DNA of 8,434 nt from JACQKD01 sp964614265 (GTDB taxonomy: Bacteria > Patescibacteriota > Minisyncoccia > Phycocordibacterales > UBA918), in contig CAZTKT010000031.1 of NCBI GenBank assembly GCA_964614265.1, forward strand, positions 1 through 8,434, read 5' to 3'. The translations under genes and the position numbers were made by a program. A model generated the notes under the pieces. That model saw only the letters and a list, made by a program, of their open reading frames with translations. It was not told the origin of the DNA and made no database searches. This document shows positions 1-5,757 of this stretch, in pieces. Within the stretch, counting starts at the first letter, position 1. The number at the start of each line of letters is the position of its first letter.

Positions 1-55
1 TTGTGCCTCAAATGTTGAACTTTGGGGTGTCACCGATGTGTTTCAGCTTCTTCAG
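1..55. repeat. Left copy of 55-bp terminal inverted repeat
   Basis: Bases 1-55 are the exact reverse complement of bases 8380-8434. Identity stops abruptly at base 56. The length equals a common assembler k-mer (55), so the simplest reading is that both contig ends run into the same multicopy sequence in opposite orientations. Read outward it contains a 15-codon open stretch starting CTGAAGAAG and ending TGA, with a stop codon directly upstream at both ends. It could also be the edge of an insertion sequence. No transposase is visible inside the window. Confidence 0.9.
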
Positions 56-58
56 GAT

Positions 59-109
59 TTACCCGCTCCTCGTCGCCTTGATATCCATCGCCGGCACGAT
101 GTCGTATCG
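59..109 (-). pseudogene. Displaced fragment of the fusA 3' end
   Basis: On the minus strand these 17 codons read RYDIVPAMDIKATRSG and then TAA. The intact fusA at 1356 ends HYDVVPANITADIKATRSG and then TAG. At the DNA level the last 30 bases differ at five positions, the block GTGCCGGCG is identical, and the fragment lacks nine bases (three codons). Similarity ends at the stop codon: the downstream sequences are unrelated. The fragment lies in the same orientation as fusA, making a direct repeat that brackets the HEPN-like gene and the phd-mazF remnant. It has no start codon of its own and is too short to function. It is either the original fusA end displaced by an insertion or the trace of a second EF-G gene. 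Confidence 0.8.
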
Positions 110-124
110 GCCGGACTCCGTGTG

Positions 125-152
125 TTGCGCACCGTTGTACATTTCGTACAAT
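125..152 (+). promoter_or_regulatory. Promoter and likely autoregulatory operator of the Phd-type antitoxin
   Basis: TTGCGC (125-130) and TACAAT (147-152) are spaced by 16 bases and could form a sigma70-type promoter. The -10 box ends six bases before the antitoxin ATG, so the transcript would start at or next to the start codon (leaderless). A perfect inverted repeat, TTGTAC (135-140), five bases, GTACAA (146-151), covers the spacer and -10 box. This is where antitoxins of the Phd/YefM family commonly repress their own operon. The operator role is inferred from position. Confidence 0.6.
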
Positions 153-158
153 ATCAAC

Positions 159-428
159 ATGAAACTCATCAGTAGCACCGAGGCCCGCAGGGACATTAGC
201 GCCATTATCAACCGCGTGAAATACCACGGCGACGTGTTCGCGATTGGTAGGCGAAATGCTATTGACGCCCTCCTGATCCAGTTCCCGCAAGCGTACAGTG
301 ATAAGGTCAATGACGTGACAAACGTCAATGCTCACTCCAAAAGCTTCGATTTTCTCGCGAAGGAGCCCGACCTCTATGACGTATCCGATTTGATGTCGCT
401 GTCACGCCTTCAAAAGAGAACGGTCTGA
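159..428 (+). CDS. Phd/YefM-type antitoxin, orphaned, with an altered C-terminus
   Basis: The product is 89 residues. Its N-terminal half matches the Phd/YefM antitoxin pattern: MKLISSTEARRDIS, then INRV, then a FAIGRRNAIDALLI strand (about residues 1-43), which in this family forms the DNA-binding dimer that represses the operon. A toxin-binding tail would follow: SFDFLAKEPDLYD near residues 64-76 looks like a normal family end. The ATG at 159 was chosen because upstream codons in frame lie within the terminal repeat and the promoter. The last roughly 13 codons are read through DNA whose -1 frame encodes the C-terminal part of a MazF/PemK toxin, so the native antitoxin end and the toxin start appear deleted together near position 380. 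No intact partner toxin is present. Family assignment is confident; retained activity is uncertain. Confidence 0.8.
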   Translation: MKLISSTEARRDISAIINRVKYHGDVFAIGRRNAIDALLIQFPQAYSDKVNDVTNVNAHSKSFDFLAKEPDLYDVSDLMSLSRLQKRTV

Positions 429-562
429 AAGTCGCCTCGACCATCAAAAGTAACAAGATCGCGACCCTACAGAAGAAAATAGCCCTCGGCGAACTCGGCA
501 GACTTGAAACCACCCATAGAGCGAGAGTAGATCAAAAATTGAGACAGCTTTTTGGCATCTAG
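380..562 (+). pseudogene. C-terminal remnant of a MazF/PemK-type mRNA interferase toxin
   Basis: This open stretch of 60 codons, in the -1 frame relative to the antitoxin, has no ATG, GTG or TTG near its beginning and follows an in-frame TGA at 377. It reads FDVAVTPSKENGLKVAST, then IKSNKIATL, then KIALGELGRL, and ends VDQKLRQLFGI. That order matches the second half of MazF/PemK endoribonucleases: the strand with ENGL, the SxI..DKI.T strand, the K.G.L turn and the final helix ending in a hydrophobic LFGI-like tail. The N-terminal half with the GDI and RP motifs is absent, so it cannot be an active toxin. It overlaps the antitoxin by 49 bases. A deletion joining the antitoxin tail to the middle of the toxin explains the arrangement. 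Confidence 0.65.
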
Positions 563-642
563 CCGACCGCTACGACATGGACGAAGACGACACTGAGGAT
601 CTGATTTGATTTAAATTAATAAGATACTACCTCATCTATGCT

Positions 643-1323
643 TCATACTATTAACGAAGAAAGAGGCGGTCTCTTACGACCCATATCCAAGACTTCAGGT
701 TTCCTAAACACCGGAGCTTCCCTCCTTAGCAGGTCTGCATGTGGTACTCTTTCCAACGTATCTGTTAGCGTCTTGCATAATTGATCCATTCGATTCTGTA
801 CAAACATCTGTGCCTTGGTGATAAGTAATCTTAGATTATTTACATCACCTTCACTAGACACTTCTGCTTGAAAAATTAAACAAGCTATCTTTGCAACTTT
901 GTTTTCAAGCGATTGTTTATTTATGACAGCACATGGTAAACATTGTGAGAAAGCATTCTCATCATGAGCAATATTTTTATTTCTCAAGGACTTGAAATAG
1001 TCAAATACCTCCTGACCATTAGAATCCCCTCCTAAAATCTGTATAATATCTAATTTGGTTTCTCTCGAATTATTTTTACCGAAACATTTCATAAAATAAA
1101 TAATCGACATCTTCCAAAAAATACTCTGTTCAAAGCTGGTTTTAGTTTGAGTAACGAAACAGTCTAAACATTTAAAGGAATCATCTAAATCATTCTTATG
1201 CAACGCCATATCAGCAAGCTCCTGTGCGTCAGGGCCTTCTAAGGCAATAACTTTTTCTGCGTTCGGAAAACCTAAAAGTTTAAAACCTTGGTCTTTTTCG
1301 AACGTAAAATTTATTTGTTCCAT
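643..1323 (-). CDS. AT-rich hypothetical protein with a HEPN-like RX5H motif
   Basis: The product is 226 residues from the ATG at 1321-1323; a TTG six codons upstream (1339-1341) is an alternative. I do not recognise a named family. The middle is helical, and residues 107-120 read VFDYFKSLRNKNIAH: R114 and H120 form an RX5H motif of the kind that marks the catalytic pair of HEPN ribonucleases, common in toxins and abortive-infection proteins. Two CXXC pairs (C52/C55 and C128/C131) could bind metal. No signal peptide or membrane segment is seen. The gene is visibly more AT-rich than fusA and the ribosomal genes, which suggests transfer. It starts 32 bases after the fusA stop on the same strand, so it may ride on fusA transcription; I see no promoter or ribosome-binding site of its own. 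The HEPN assignment rests on one motif and is tentative. Confidence 0.6.
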   Translation of the reverse strand: MEQINFTFEKDQGFKLLGFPNAEKVIALEGPDAQELADMALHKNDLDDSFKCLDCFVTQTKTSFEQSIFWKMSIIYFMKCFGKNNSRETKLDIIQILGGDSNGQEVFDYFKSLRNKNIAHDENAFSQCLPCAVINKQSLENKVAKIACLIFQAEVSSEGDVNNLRLLITKAQMFVQNRMDQLCKTLTDTLERVPHADLLRREAPVFRKPEVLDMGRKRPPLSSLIV

Positions 1324-1355
1324 ATTAAATAGCCGGAACAAAATCAGAACCCCCC

Positions 1356-3506
1356 CTACCCGCTCCGCGTCGCCTTGATATCTGCAGTAATATTCGCCGG
1401 CACCACATCATAGTGATCAAATTCCATCGTCATACCCGCTCGTCCTTCGGTCATACTACGAAGCGTCGTTGTATAGCCAAACATTTCAGAGAGTGGTACC
1501 TGTGCGTGAATAACCTTCACCATCTCACGATCTTCAACCGTGCCCACCTGTCCGCGCTTTGAGGAAAGATTACCGTTGATGTCACCCATAAATTGCTCTG
1601 GGGTCGTCACTTCTATGCGCATGATCGGTTCGAGAATCACGGGATCGGCTTTTTGTGCGGCTTCACGAAAGGCATTGATGCCCGCAAGCTTGAAGGCGAT
1701 TTCGGAGGAGTCTACTTCATGGAAGGAGCCGTCGAAGAGTTCACACGACACGTTGACCATGCGATAGCCAGCGACCGCGCCACGTTCGAGCGCTTCTTTA
1801 ACACCTTTTTCAACTGCGGGAATATACTCGTTGGGAATGACCCCTCCTTTGATGCTATTGATGAATTCAAACCCGTCACTGCGCTTGGTATTTTTTGGCA
1901 ATACGGCATCTTCGGGGAGAATTTCCATCGGCTTGATGCGGATCTTCACATGCCCGTACTGGCCACGACCGCCAGACTGTTTGATATATTTGTGTTCTGC
2001 TTCTGCCTCGCGACGAATGGTCTCACGGTACGCCACTTGCGGGCGACCAGTTGATGCGTCGACGTTGAACTCTCGCTTCATACGATCAACGAGAATCTCA
2101 AGGTGGAGCTCCCCCATGCCCGCGATAATGGTTTCCATCGTCTCAGGATCTGCAGTCACACGGAACGTTGGATCTTCGTCAGAGAGTTTCTTCAGTGCCA
2201 TACCCATGCGCTCTTGGTCTTGCTTGGTCTTTGGCTCGATGCGCATCGCGACCACCGGCTCAGGGAAGACAATTTGTTCAAGAACAATGGGATGTGCCTC
2301 ATCACAGAGGGTGTGCGACGTTCGGGTTTCCTTCAGACCCACCGCGGCCGCGATCTCTCCGGCAAATACTTCTTCGACTTCTTCGCGTTTGTCTGCCTGC
2401 AATCGCACAATGCGACCGAGGCGTTCCTTCTCGCCGGTTGTCGCGTTATAAATATAACTTCCTGATTTGACAATACCTGAATACACACGGAAAAATGTCA
2501 GCTGTCCCACAAAGGGATCAGTCTGGAGTTTGAACGCGAGCGCACAAAATGGCTCATCGTCTGTAGGTTTGCGCTCTATCTCCGCACCCGTCTTTGGATC
2601 AATCCCCTTCACCGGTGGGAGTTCCGCAGGTGAGGGAAGAAAATCGACGACCGCATCGAGCACGAGCTGAACGCCCTTATTCTTGAGCGCCGAGCCGGTC
2701 ATCACGGGGAAAATCTTATTTGCTACCACTGCCTTGCGCAGTGTCGCAATCAACTCTGCGTACGATGGCTCAACTCCATCAAGATACGACGACATGAGTT
2801 CGTCATCTTGTTCCACAATCTTTTCAATAAGCTCTCCGCGTGCCGTTTGTGCGTCTGCTACAAGCTCGGTGGGGATCTCGCTTTCTACGACATTCATACC
2901 CATCTCCCCTTCAAAATGATAGGCCTTCATCTTGAGGAGATCAATAACCCCCTCAAAACGGTCTTCCGCGCCAATCGGCAACTGGATGCGCACCGCACGT
3001 TTTGAAAGACGCTTCAAAATACTATCGTATGAACGCTCAAAGGAAGCACCAGTACGATCCATTTTATTAATGAAACAGATACGCGGCACATTGGCCTCAT
3101 CCGCATAACGCCAGTTGGTTTCTGACTGTGGCTCCACGCCCGCGACGCCATCAAAGACGACCACCGCGCCGTCGAGCACCCGCATTGAGCGCTTCACCTC
3201 CGCGGTAAAATCAATATGGCCCGGCGTGTCAATCACGTTGAAATGGAATTTCTTTGCTGGATCAGTACGATCTTCCTCCTCAGACTTCGTCCACGCACAA
3301 CTGATCGCCGCCGCGGTAATGGTGATACCTCGCTCACGCTCCTGCTCCATCCAGTCTGTCACGGTGTCGCCCTCATGTACTTCGCCAATCTTGTGGCTCA
3401 TCCCCGTATAAAAAAGCACCCGTTCAGACGTGGTCGTCTTGCCCGCATCAATATGCGCGATGATGCCGAAATTGCGTACTTTATCTAGTGGATATGTTCG
3501 TGCCAT
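1356..3506 (-). CDS. fusA: Elongation factor G (EF-G)
   Basis: The product is 716 residues, slightly longer than the roughly 700 usual for EF-G. It is the translational GTPase that drives translocation on the ribosome. All GTPase motifs are present: AHIDAGKT (17-24), RGITI (59-63), DTPGH (93-97), NKMD (147-150) and a GSALKNKG G5 region. A small charged insertion (about residues 73-86, KSEEEDRTDPAKK) precedes the DTPGH strand. Domain IV opens with SGGRGQYGHV, and domain V ends DIKATRSG. The gene belongs to the rpsL-rpsG-fusA cluster but is separated from rpsG by about 1 kb that includes a plus-strand gene and terminators, so it needs its own promoter. No convincing promoter or Shine-Dalgarno site was found, although CATAAT-like sequence lies within 40 bases upstream. 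Its last codons are repeated at 59-109. Confidence 0.98.
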   Translation of the reverse strand: MARTYPLDKVRNFGIIAHIDAGKTTTSERVLFYTGMSHKIGEVHEGDTVTDWMEQERERGITITAAAISCAWTKSEEEDRTDPAKKFHFNVIDTPGHIDFTAEVKRSMRVLDGAVVVFDGVAGVEPQSETNWRYADEANVPRICFINKMDRTGASFERSYDSILKRLSKRAVRIQLPIGAEDRFEGVIDLLKMKAYHFEGEMGMNVVESEIPTELVADAQTARGELIEKIVEQDDELMSSYLDGVEPSYAELIATLRKAVVANKIFPVMTGSALKNKGVQLVLDAVVDFLPSPAELPPVKGIDPKTGAEIERKPTDDEPFCALAFKLQTDPFVGQLTFFRVYSGIVKSGSYIYNATTGEKERLGRIVRLQADKREEVEEVFAGEIAAAVGLKETRTSHTLCDEAHPIVLEQIVFPEPVVAMRIEPKTKQDQERMGMALKKLSDEDPTFRVTADPETMETIIAGMGELHLEILVDRMKREFNVDASTGRPQVAYRETIRREAEAEHKYIKQSGGRGQYGHVKIRIKPMEILPEDAVLPKNTKRSDGFEFINSIKGGVIPNEYIPAVEKGVKEALERGAVAGYRMVNVSCELFDGSFHEVDSSEIAFKLAGINAFREAAQKADPVILEPIMRIEVTTPEQFMGDINGNLSSKRGQVGTVEDREMVKVIHAQVPLSEMFGYTTTLRSMTEGRAGMTMEFDHYDVVPANITADIKATRSG

Positions 3507-3550
3507 ACAAAATAATGATACCTAAACGACGATTATGAGAACCTTAGTAA

Positions 3551-3570
3551 AATAAAAAGCCCTCGGGCCT
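3551..3570 (-). terminator. Possible weak intrinsic terminator upstream of fusA
   Basis: On the minus strand AGGCC, loop CGAG, GGCTT forms a five-pair stem (one G-T pair), followed directly by TTTATT. It lies about 45 bases upstream of fusA and reads towards it, so it would stop any residual transcription arriving from rpsG rather than end a visible gene. The stem is short, so efficiency is doubtful. Confidence 0.35.
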
Positions 3571-3710
3571 AATGTGTCGACACTATACGGTATTTATATC
3601 AAATGAGCAACGTACGCTAACCCCCGGTCATTTCTTTATTCTCTTCTTACCCTTCATGGGTGTACACTCAATACGGAAGCACATCCTGTCATGGCTGAAA
3701 GGAGAGTACG

Positions 3711-3863
3711 ATGTCAACATTGGCACAAAGTACCGTTCCGCCTACAACCCCAATCCCAGCCCCGCAAAAACCGGTGAGTGGTGGTGGGCAAACACGCCCA
3801 CTAATCGGGCTACGTGGTTACCAACAAGAGGGGGGCAAGCGGACGACATGGGGGGGTAAGTAA
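3711..3863 (+). CDS. Small Gly/Pro-rich protein with a strong ribosome-binding site
   Basis: The product is a predicted 50-residue peptide. I do not recognise a family. The first 22 residues are rich in Ser, Thr and Pro (MSTLAQSTVPPTTPIPAPQK); the remainder is rich in Gly, Arg and Gln (GGGQTRPLIGLRGY near 24-37) and ends TTWGGK. AAAGGAG (3698-3704) lies six bases before the ATG, the only textbook Shine-Dalgarno site in the window and the main reason to believe the gene. A hairpin follows 24 bases after the stop. Upstream are two perfect short palindromes, GTGTCGACAC (3574-3583) and GTGTACAC (3660-3667), possibly regulatory. Another plus-strand reading (3572-3859) covers the same DNA in a different frame but has no ribosome-binding site. 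The peptide could be a secreted or surface-associated product or a leader peptide. Confidence 0.45.
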   Translation: MSTLAQSTVPPTTPIPAPQKPVSGGGQTRPLIGLRGYQQEGGKRTTWGGK

Positions 3864-3886
3864 CGTTCGATGACGGATGATCCACC

Positions 3887-3912
3887 CGTGCGCGCCCCAA
3901 AAGGCGCGCACG
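3887..3912 (+). terminator. Ten-pair GC hairpin after the small ORF
   Basis: CGTGCGCGCC (3887-3896) pairs perfectly with GGCGCGCACG (3903-3912) across the loop CCAAAA. The sequence after it, ATTCTATTATTG, is T-rich on the plus strand but not a pure T run. It is probably an intrinsic terminator for the 50-residue ORF, insulating it from the gene at 4059. Confidence 0.55.
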
Positions 3913-3979
3913 ATTCTATTATTGTAGAGACACCCCCACCTCTATACACACCATCGCGGTGTATTTCCCCCACCGCCCT

Positions 3980-3988
3980 TGCTATAAT
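3980..3988 (+). promoter_or_regulatory. Extended -10 promoter for the secreted helical protein
   Basis: TGCTATAAT is a perfect extended -10 element (TG, one base, TATAAT). No good -35 box is present, as is usual for extended -10 promoters. Transcription would begin near 3995, leaving a leader of about 64 bases before the ATG at 4059. Just upstream, ACACC (3948-3952) and GGTGT (3958-3962) form an inverted repeat over the -35 region that could bind a regulator. Confidence 0.6.
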
Positions 3989-4058
3989 GAGGTGTCGTCC
4001 GTATAAATCGATGACACTACAGGCAATCCTATTAGTACTAACGTATCTATCACTACCT

Positions 4059-4472
4059 ATGACAACACAACGATTAACACATATGCTCGTGACTGGAGCA
4101 CTCCTTGCCTCCATTGCGGTACCAGTGCTCGCTCAAGCAAAAGAACAAGACAAAATGTTGACTGCGACCCAGATCCAATGTATCTCCACAGCTGTCGACA
4201 AACGAGACACAGCTATCGCTGGCACATTTGATACCCTGAAGACGGCGGTCAACACACGCAAAGACGCCCTCAAGGCCGCATGGGCACTCACCGACACAGC
4301 GGCACGAAAAACTGCACTCAAAGCCGCATGGAAAGCATACAAAGACACCATAAAGACCACTCGCACCGCACGAAAGGACGCATGGAAAACATTCCGCACA
4401 GACGTGAAAGCATGTGGTACAAGCGCCTCATCAGAAGATGGCCAAAAAGGTTCCGTAGATCAGGGTCTCTAA
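4059..4472 (+). CDS. Secreted Lys/Ala-rich helical protein of unknown function
   Basis: The product is 137 residues from the chosen ATG. The N-terminus looks like a Sec signal peptide: Arg and His near residues 5-8, a hydrophobic core MLVTGALLASIAVPVL (9-24), and a likely cleavage site after LA or AQA (25-27). The mature part is highly helical and contains near-repeats RKDALKAAW (67-75), RKTALKAAW (83-91) and ARKDAWKTF (104-112). Single cysteines flank the helical core (C41 and C119) and could form a disulfide in a helical hairpin. The C-terminus is a polar Ser/Gly/Asp tail. A start at 4011 in the same frame would add 16 residues and a second hydrophobic stretch; I preferred 4059 for its classical signal peptide. 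The gene lies on the plus strand between rpsG and fusA, interrupting the str cluster. I recall similar Lys/Ala-rich secreted proteins in Parcubacteria; their function is unknown. Confidence 0.75.
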   Translation: MTTQRLTHMLVTGALLASIAVPVLAQAKEQDKMLTATQIQCISTAVDKRDTAIAGTFDTLKTAVNTRKDALKAAWALTDTAARKTALKAAWKAYKDTIKTTRTARKDAWKTFRTDVKACGTSASSEDGQKGSVDQGL

Positions 4473-4495
4473 TAGAGACCTCACCCAAAATAATT

Positions 4496-4528
4496 AAAAC
4501 CCCACCGCCCTTCGGGCGGTGGGGTTTT
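4496..4528. terminator. Strong bidirectional intrinsic terminator
   Basis: AAAACCCCACCGCCC (4496-4510) pairs perfectly with GGGCGGTGGGGTTTT (4514-4528) around TTC: eleven GC-rich pairs extended by four A-T pairs. It gives a T run on both strands, so it serves the plus-strand gene ending at 4472 and rpsG ending at 4550 from the other side. A second perfect hairpin, GGTCTCT/AGAGACC (4464-4480), overlaps the stop codon of the plus-strand gene. Confidence 0.9.
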
Positions 4529-4549
4529 ATTTATTAAAGGGAACCTTCC

Positions 4550-5023
4550 CTACCACGCAAAGTGCGCAAATGCGCGATTCGCCTCTGCCATACGGTGGGT
4601 ATCTTCCTTCTTCTTCACTGCGCTTCCCTCTTCCTTAGCCGCCGCCATCAGTTCCTGTGCAAGCGCCTTGTCCATCGGCGTGCTCTTTTGATTTCGTGCT
4701 GCAAGAATGATCCATCGCAGTGCAAGCGCGAGACGACGTTCTGGTCGCACCTCTCGAGGTACTTGATAGTTTGCGCCGCCGACGCGACGCGACCGTACTT
4801 CCATCTGCGGACCCGCGTTACGAATCGCGGTCTCCAAAATCTCAATCGGTTCGCCCCCTCCCTCTTTTGCTCCCTTTATTGCATCAAATGCCCCGTACAC
4901 AATCTTGCGCGCCGTTTCTTTCTGTCCCCTCTGCATCACATAATTAATCAAACGCGCCGCCTGCACGGAATTATACCGCTCATCACCTTGTATCGCTGGT
5001 CGTTTTTTAATTGGTCGTCGCAT
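4550..5023 (-). CDS. rpsG: Small ribosomal subunit protein S7
   Basis: The product is 157 residues, the normal size for bacterial S7, which nucleates assembly of the 30S head and sits at the E site. Family landmarks are present: MRRPIKKRPAIQGDERYNS at the start, LINYVMQRGQKETA (about 25-38), GGANYQVPREVRPERR (82-97) and LALRWI, with the C-terminal helix ending KKEDTHRMAEANRAFAHF. It follows rpsL with a 24-base gap and no Shine-Dalgarno site, so it is translated from the rpsL transcript. In most bacteria fusA comes next; here a strong terminator lies 22 bases beyond the stop. Confidence 0.98.
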   Translation of the reverse strand: MRRPIKKRPAIQGDERYNSVQAARLINYVMQRGQKETARKIVYGAFDAIKGAKEGGGEPIEILETAIRNAGPQMEVRSRRVGGANYQVPREVRPERRLALALRWIILAARNQKSTPMDKALAQELMAAAKEEGSAVKKKEDTHRMAEANRAFAHFAW

Positions 5024-5047
5024 AAAATAAAAGACTATATCAAGAGA

Positions 5048-5458
5048 CTATTTCTTTGGACGCTTTACGCCATAGCGTGAACGAGCGCGGGTGCGCTTAT
5101 CCACCGCCGTTGCGTCATACTTACCACGCACAATCGTGTACTGCACACCGATGTCCTTCACCTGTCCCCCGCGCACCAACACCACCGAGTGCTCCTGGAG
5201 TGTGTGCCCGATACCCGGAATATACGCGGTGATTTCCTGCCCATTAGAGAGGCGCACGCGAGCAATCTTTCGAATAGCCGAGTTCGGCTTACGTGGCGTC
5301 TTTGTCGTCACACGCGTACACACCCCTCGTTTAAATGGTGAGTTGAATACGTTTGCGCGATTCTTGATCTGATTAAACCCAGTGCCTAATGCACCTGTTT
5401 TTGAGCGACTTGCCGGGTCTCGGCGCCGTCGTTTCGTGAGTTGGTTGATAGTTGCCAT
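5048..5458 (-). CDS. rpsL: Small ribosomal subunit protein S12, with streptomycin-site differences
   Basis: The product is 136 residues, about 12 longer than E. coli S12. The extra length is an N-terminal insertion before the family block KRGVCTRV (43-50). The decoding-centre loop reads TPRKPNSAIRK, with R56 at the position of E. coli Lys42. The second functional loop reads GGQVKDIGVQY: K101 and D102 match Lys87 and Asp88, but the proline normally found in KDLPGV (E. coli Pro90) is missing, leaving a one-residue deletion. Both positions are known sites where changes alter streptomycin response. The rest (ARVRLSNG, YIPGIGH, LQEHSVVLVRGG) is well conserved. It is the first gene of the cluster, with a promoter at 5476-5504. 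Confidence 0.97.
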   Translation of the reverse strand: MATINQLTKRRRRDPASRSKTGALGTGFNQIKNRANVFNSPFKRGVCTRVTTKTPRKPNSAIRKIARVRLSNGQEITAYIPGIGHTLQEHSVVLVRGGQVKDIGVQYTIVRGKYDATAVDKRTRARSRYGVKRPKK

Positions 5459-5475
5459 GTCTGTAGAGTGGCGTT

Positions 5476-5504
5476 ACTGTACTATTTATCGTCCCTATTT
5501 GCAA
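5476..5504 (-). promoter_or_regulatory. rpsL-rpsG promoter
   Basis: On the minus strand TTGCAA (5504-5499) and TACAGT (5481-5476) are separated by exactly 17 bases. The expected start would leave a leader of about ten bases before the rpsL ATG at 5458. No Shine-Dalgarno site lies in that leader. Confidence 0.55.
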
Positions 5505-5745
5505 GCATTTAGAGATTATGAGTCGTATCACCCCAGCGCTCAAATGCAGATTACTCCGGTAAAGCAACAGTGACGAGCAGCGCGCCCTGAGCGCGTACAC
5601 CATGACCACCACCTGTTTCATCAATGATGAATGAGCGTATTTCAAGAATATCTCCAAGCGAGGGGTAGGATCATTGTGAAACATCGTTACTCTTTCGCGA
5701 GCGTTTCGTGATCTGGGTTCGGTCGCTGGACGGTCAAAAATCGAT
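5505..5745. other. Divergent intergenic region between rpsL and rarA
   Basis: The gap between the divergent rpsL and rarA start codons holds their promoters. The only other structure I see is a minus-strand open stretch (5670-5551, 39 codons plus TAA) that reads like protein, for example ILEIRSFIIDETGGGHGV then GALLVTVALPE. It has no usual start codon and follows a TGA at 5673-5671. It may be a decayed gene fragment or chance. No recognised RNA gene was found. Confidence 0.4.
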
Positions 5746-5751
5746 TATACT
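5746..5751 (+). promoter_or_regulatory. -10 box of rarA, probably giving a leaderless transcript
   Basis: TATACT ends six bases before the rarA ATG at 5758, so transcription would start at the A of the start codon. No convincing -35 box lies at the usual distance. Confidence 0.5.
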
Positions 5752-5757
5752 GCCCCT

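Noticed and set aside
3..158. N-terminal extension of the Phd-type antitoxin to position 3
   Set aside because: It runs through the terminal repeat, the fusA fragment and the promoter/operator. The family start MKLISSTEAR is at 159.
577..609. Ten-codon acidic ORF (MDEDDTEDLI) after the toxin remnant
   Set aside because: It is too short and has no ribosome-binding site. Acidic repeats of GAC/GAA are easy to obtain by chance.
1831..2451. Plus-strand ORF of 206 codons opposite fusA
   Set aside because: It is the antisense shadow of a strongly conserved EF-G coding sequence, and its composition (Ser/Arg-rich) is typical of such shadows.
3572..3859. 95-codon plus-strand ORF overlapping the small Gly/Pro-rich ORF
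   Set aside because: No ribosome-binding site and an ill-balanced translation. The overlapping frame starting at 3711 has a clear Shine-Dalgarno site and a hairpin after its stop.
4540..4551. GGGAA/TTCCC hairpin at the rpsG stop
   Set aside because: The loop would be only two bases and there is no T run. The strong terminator at 4496-4528 makes it unnecessary.
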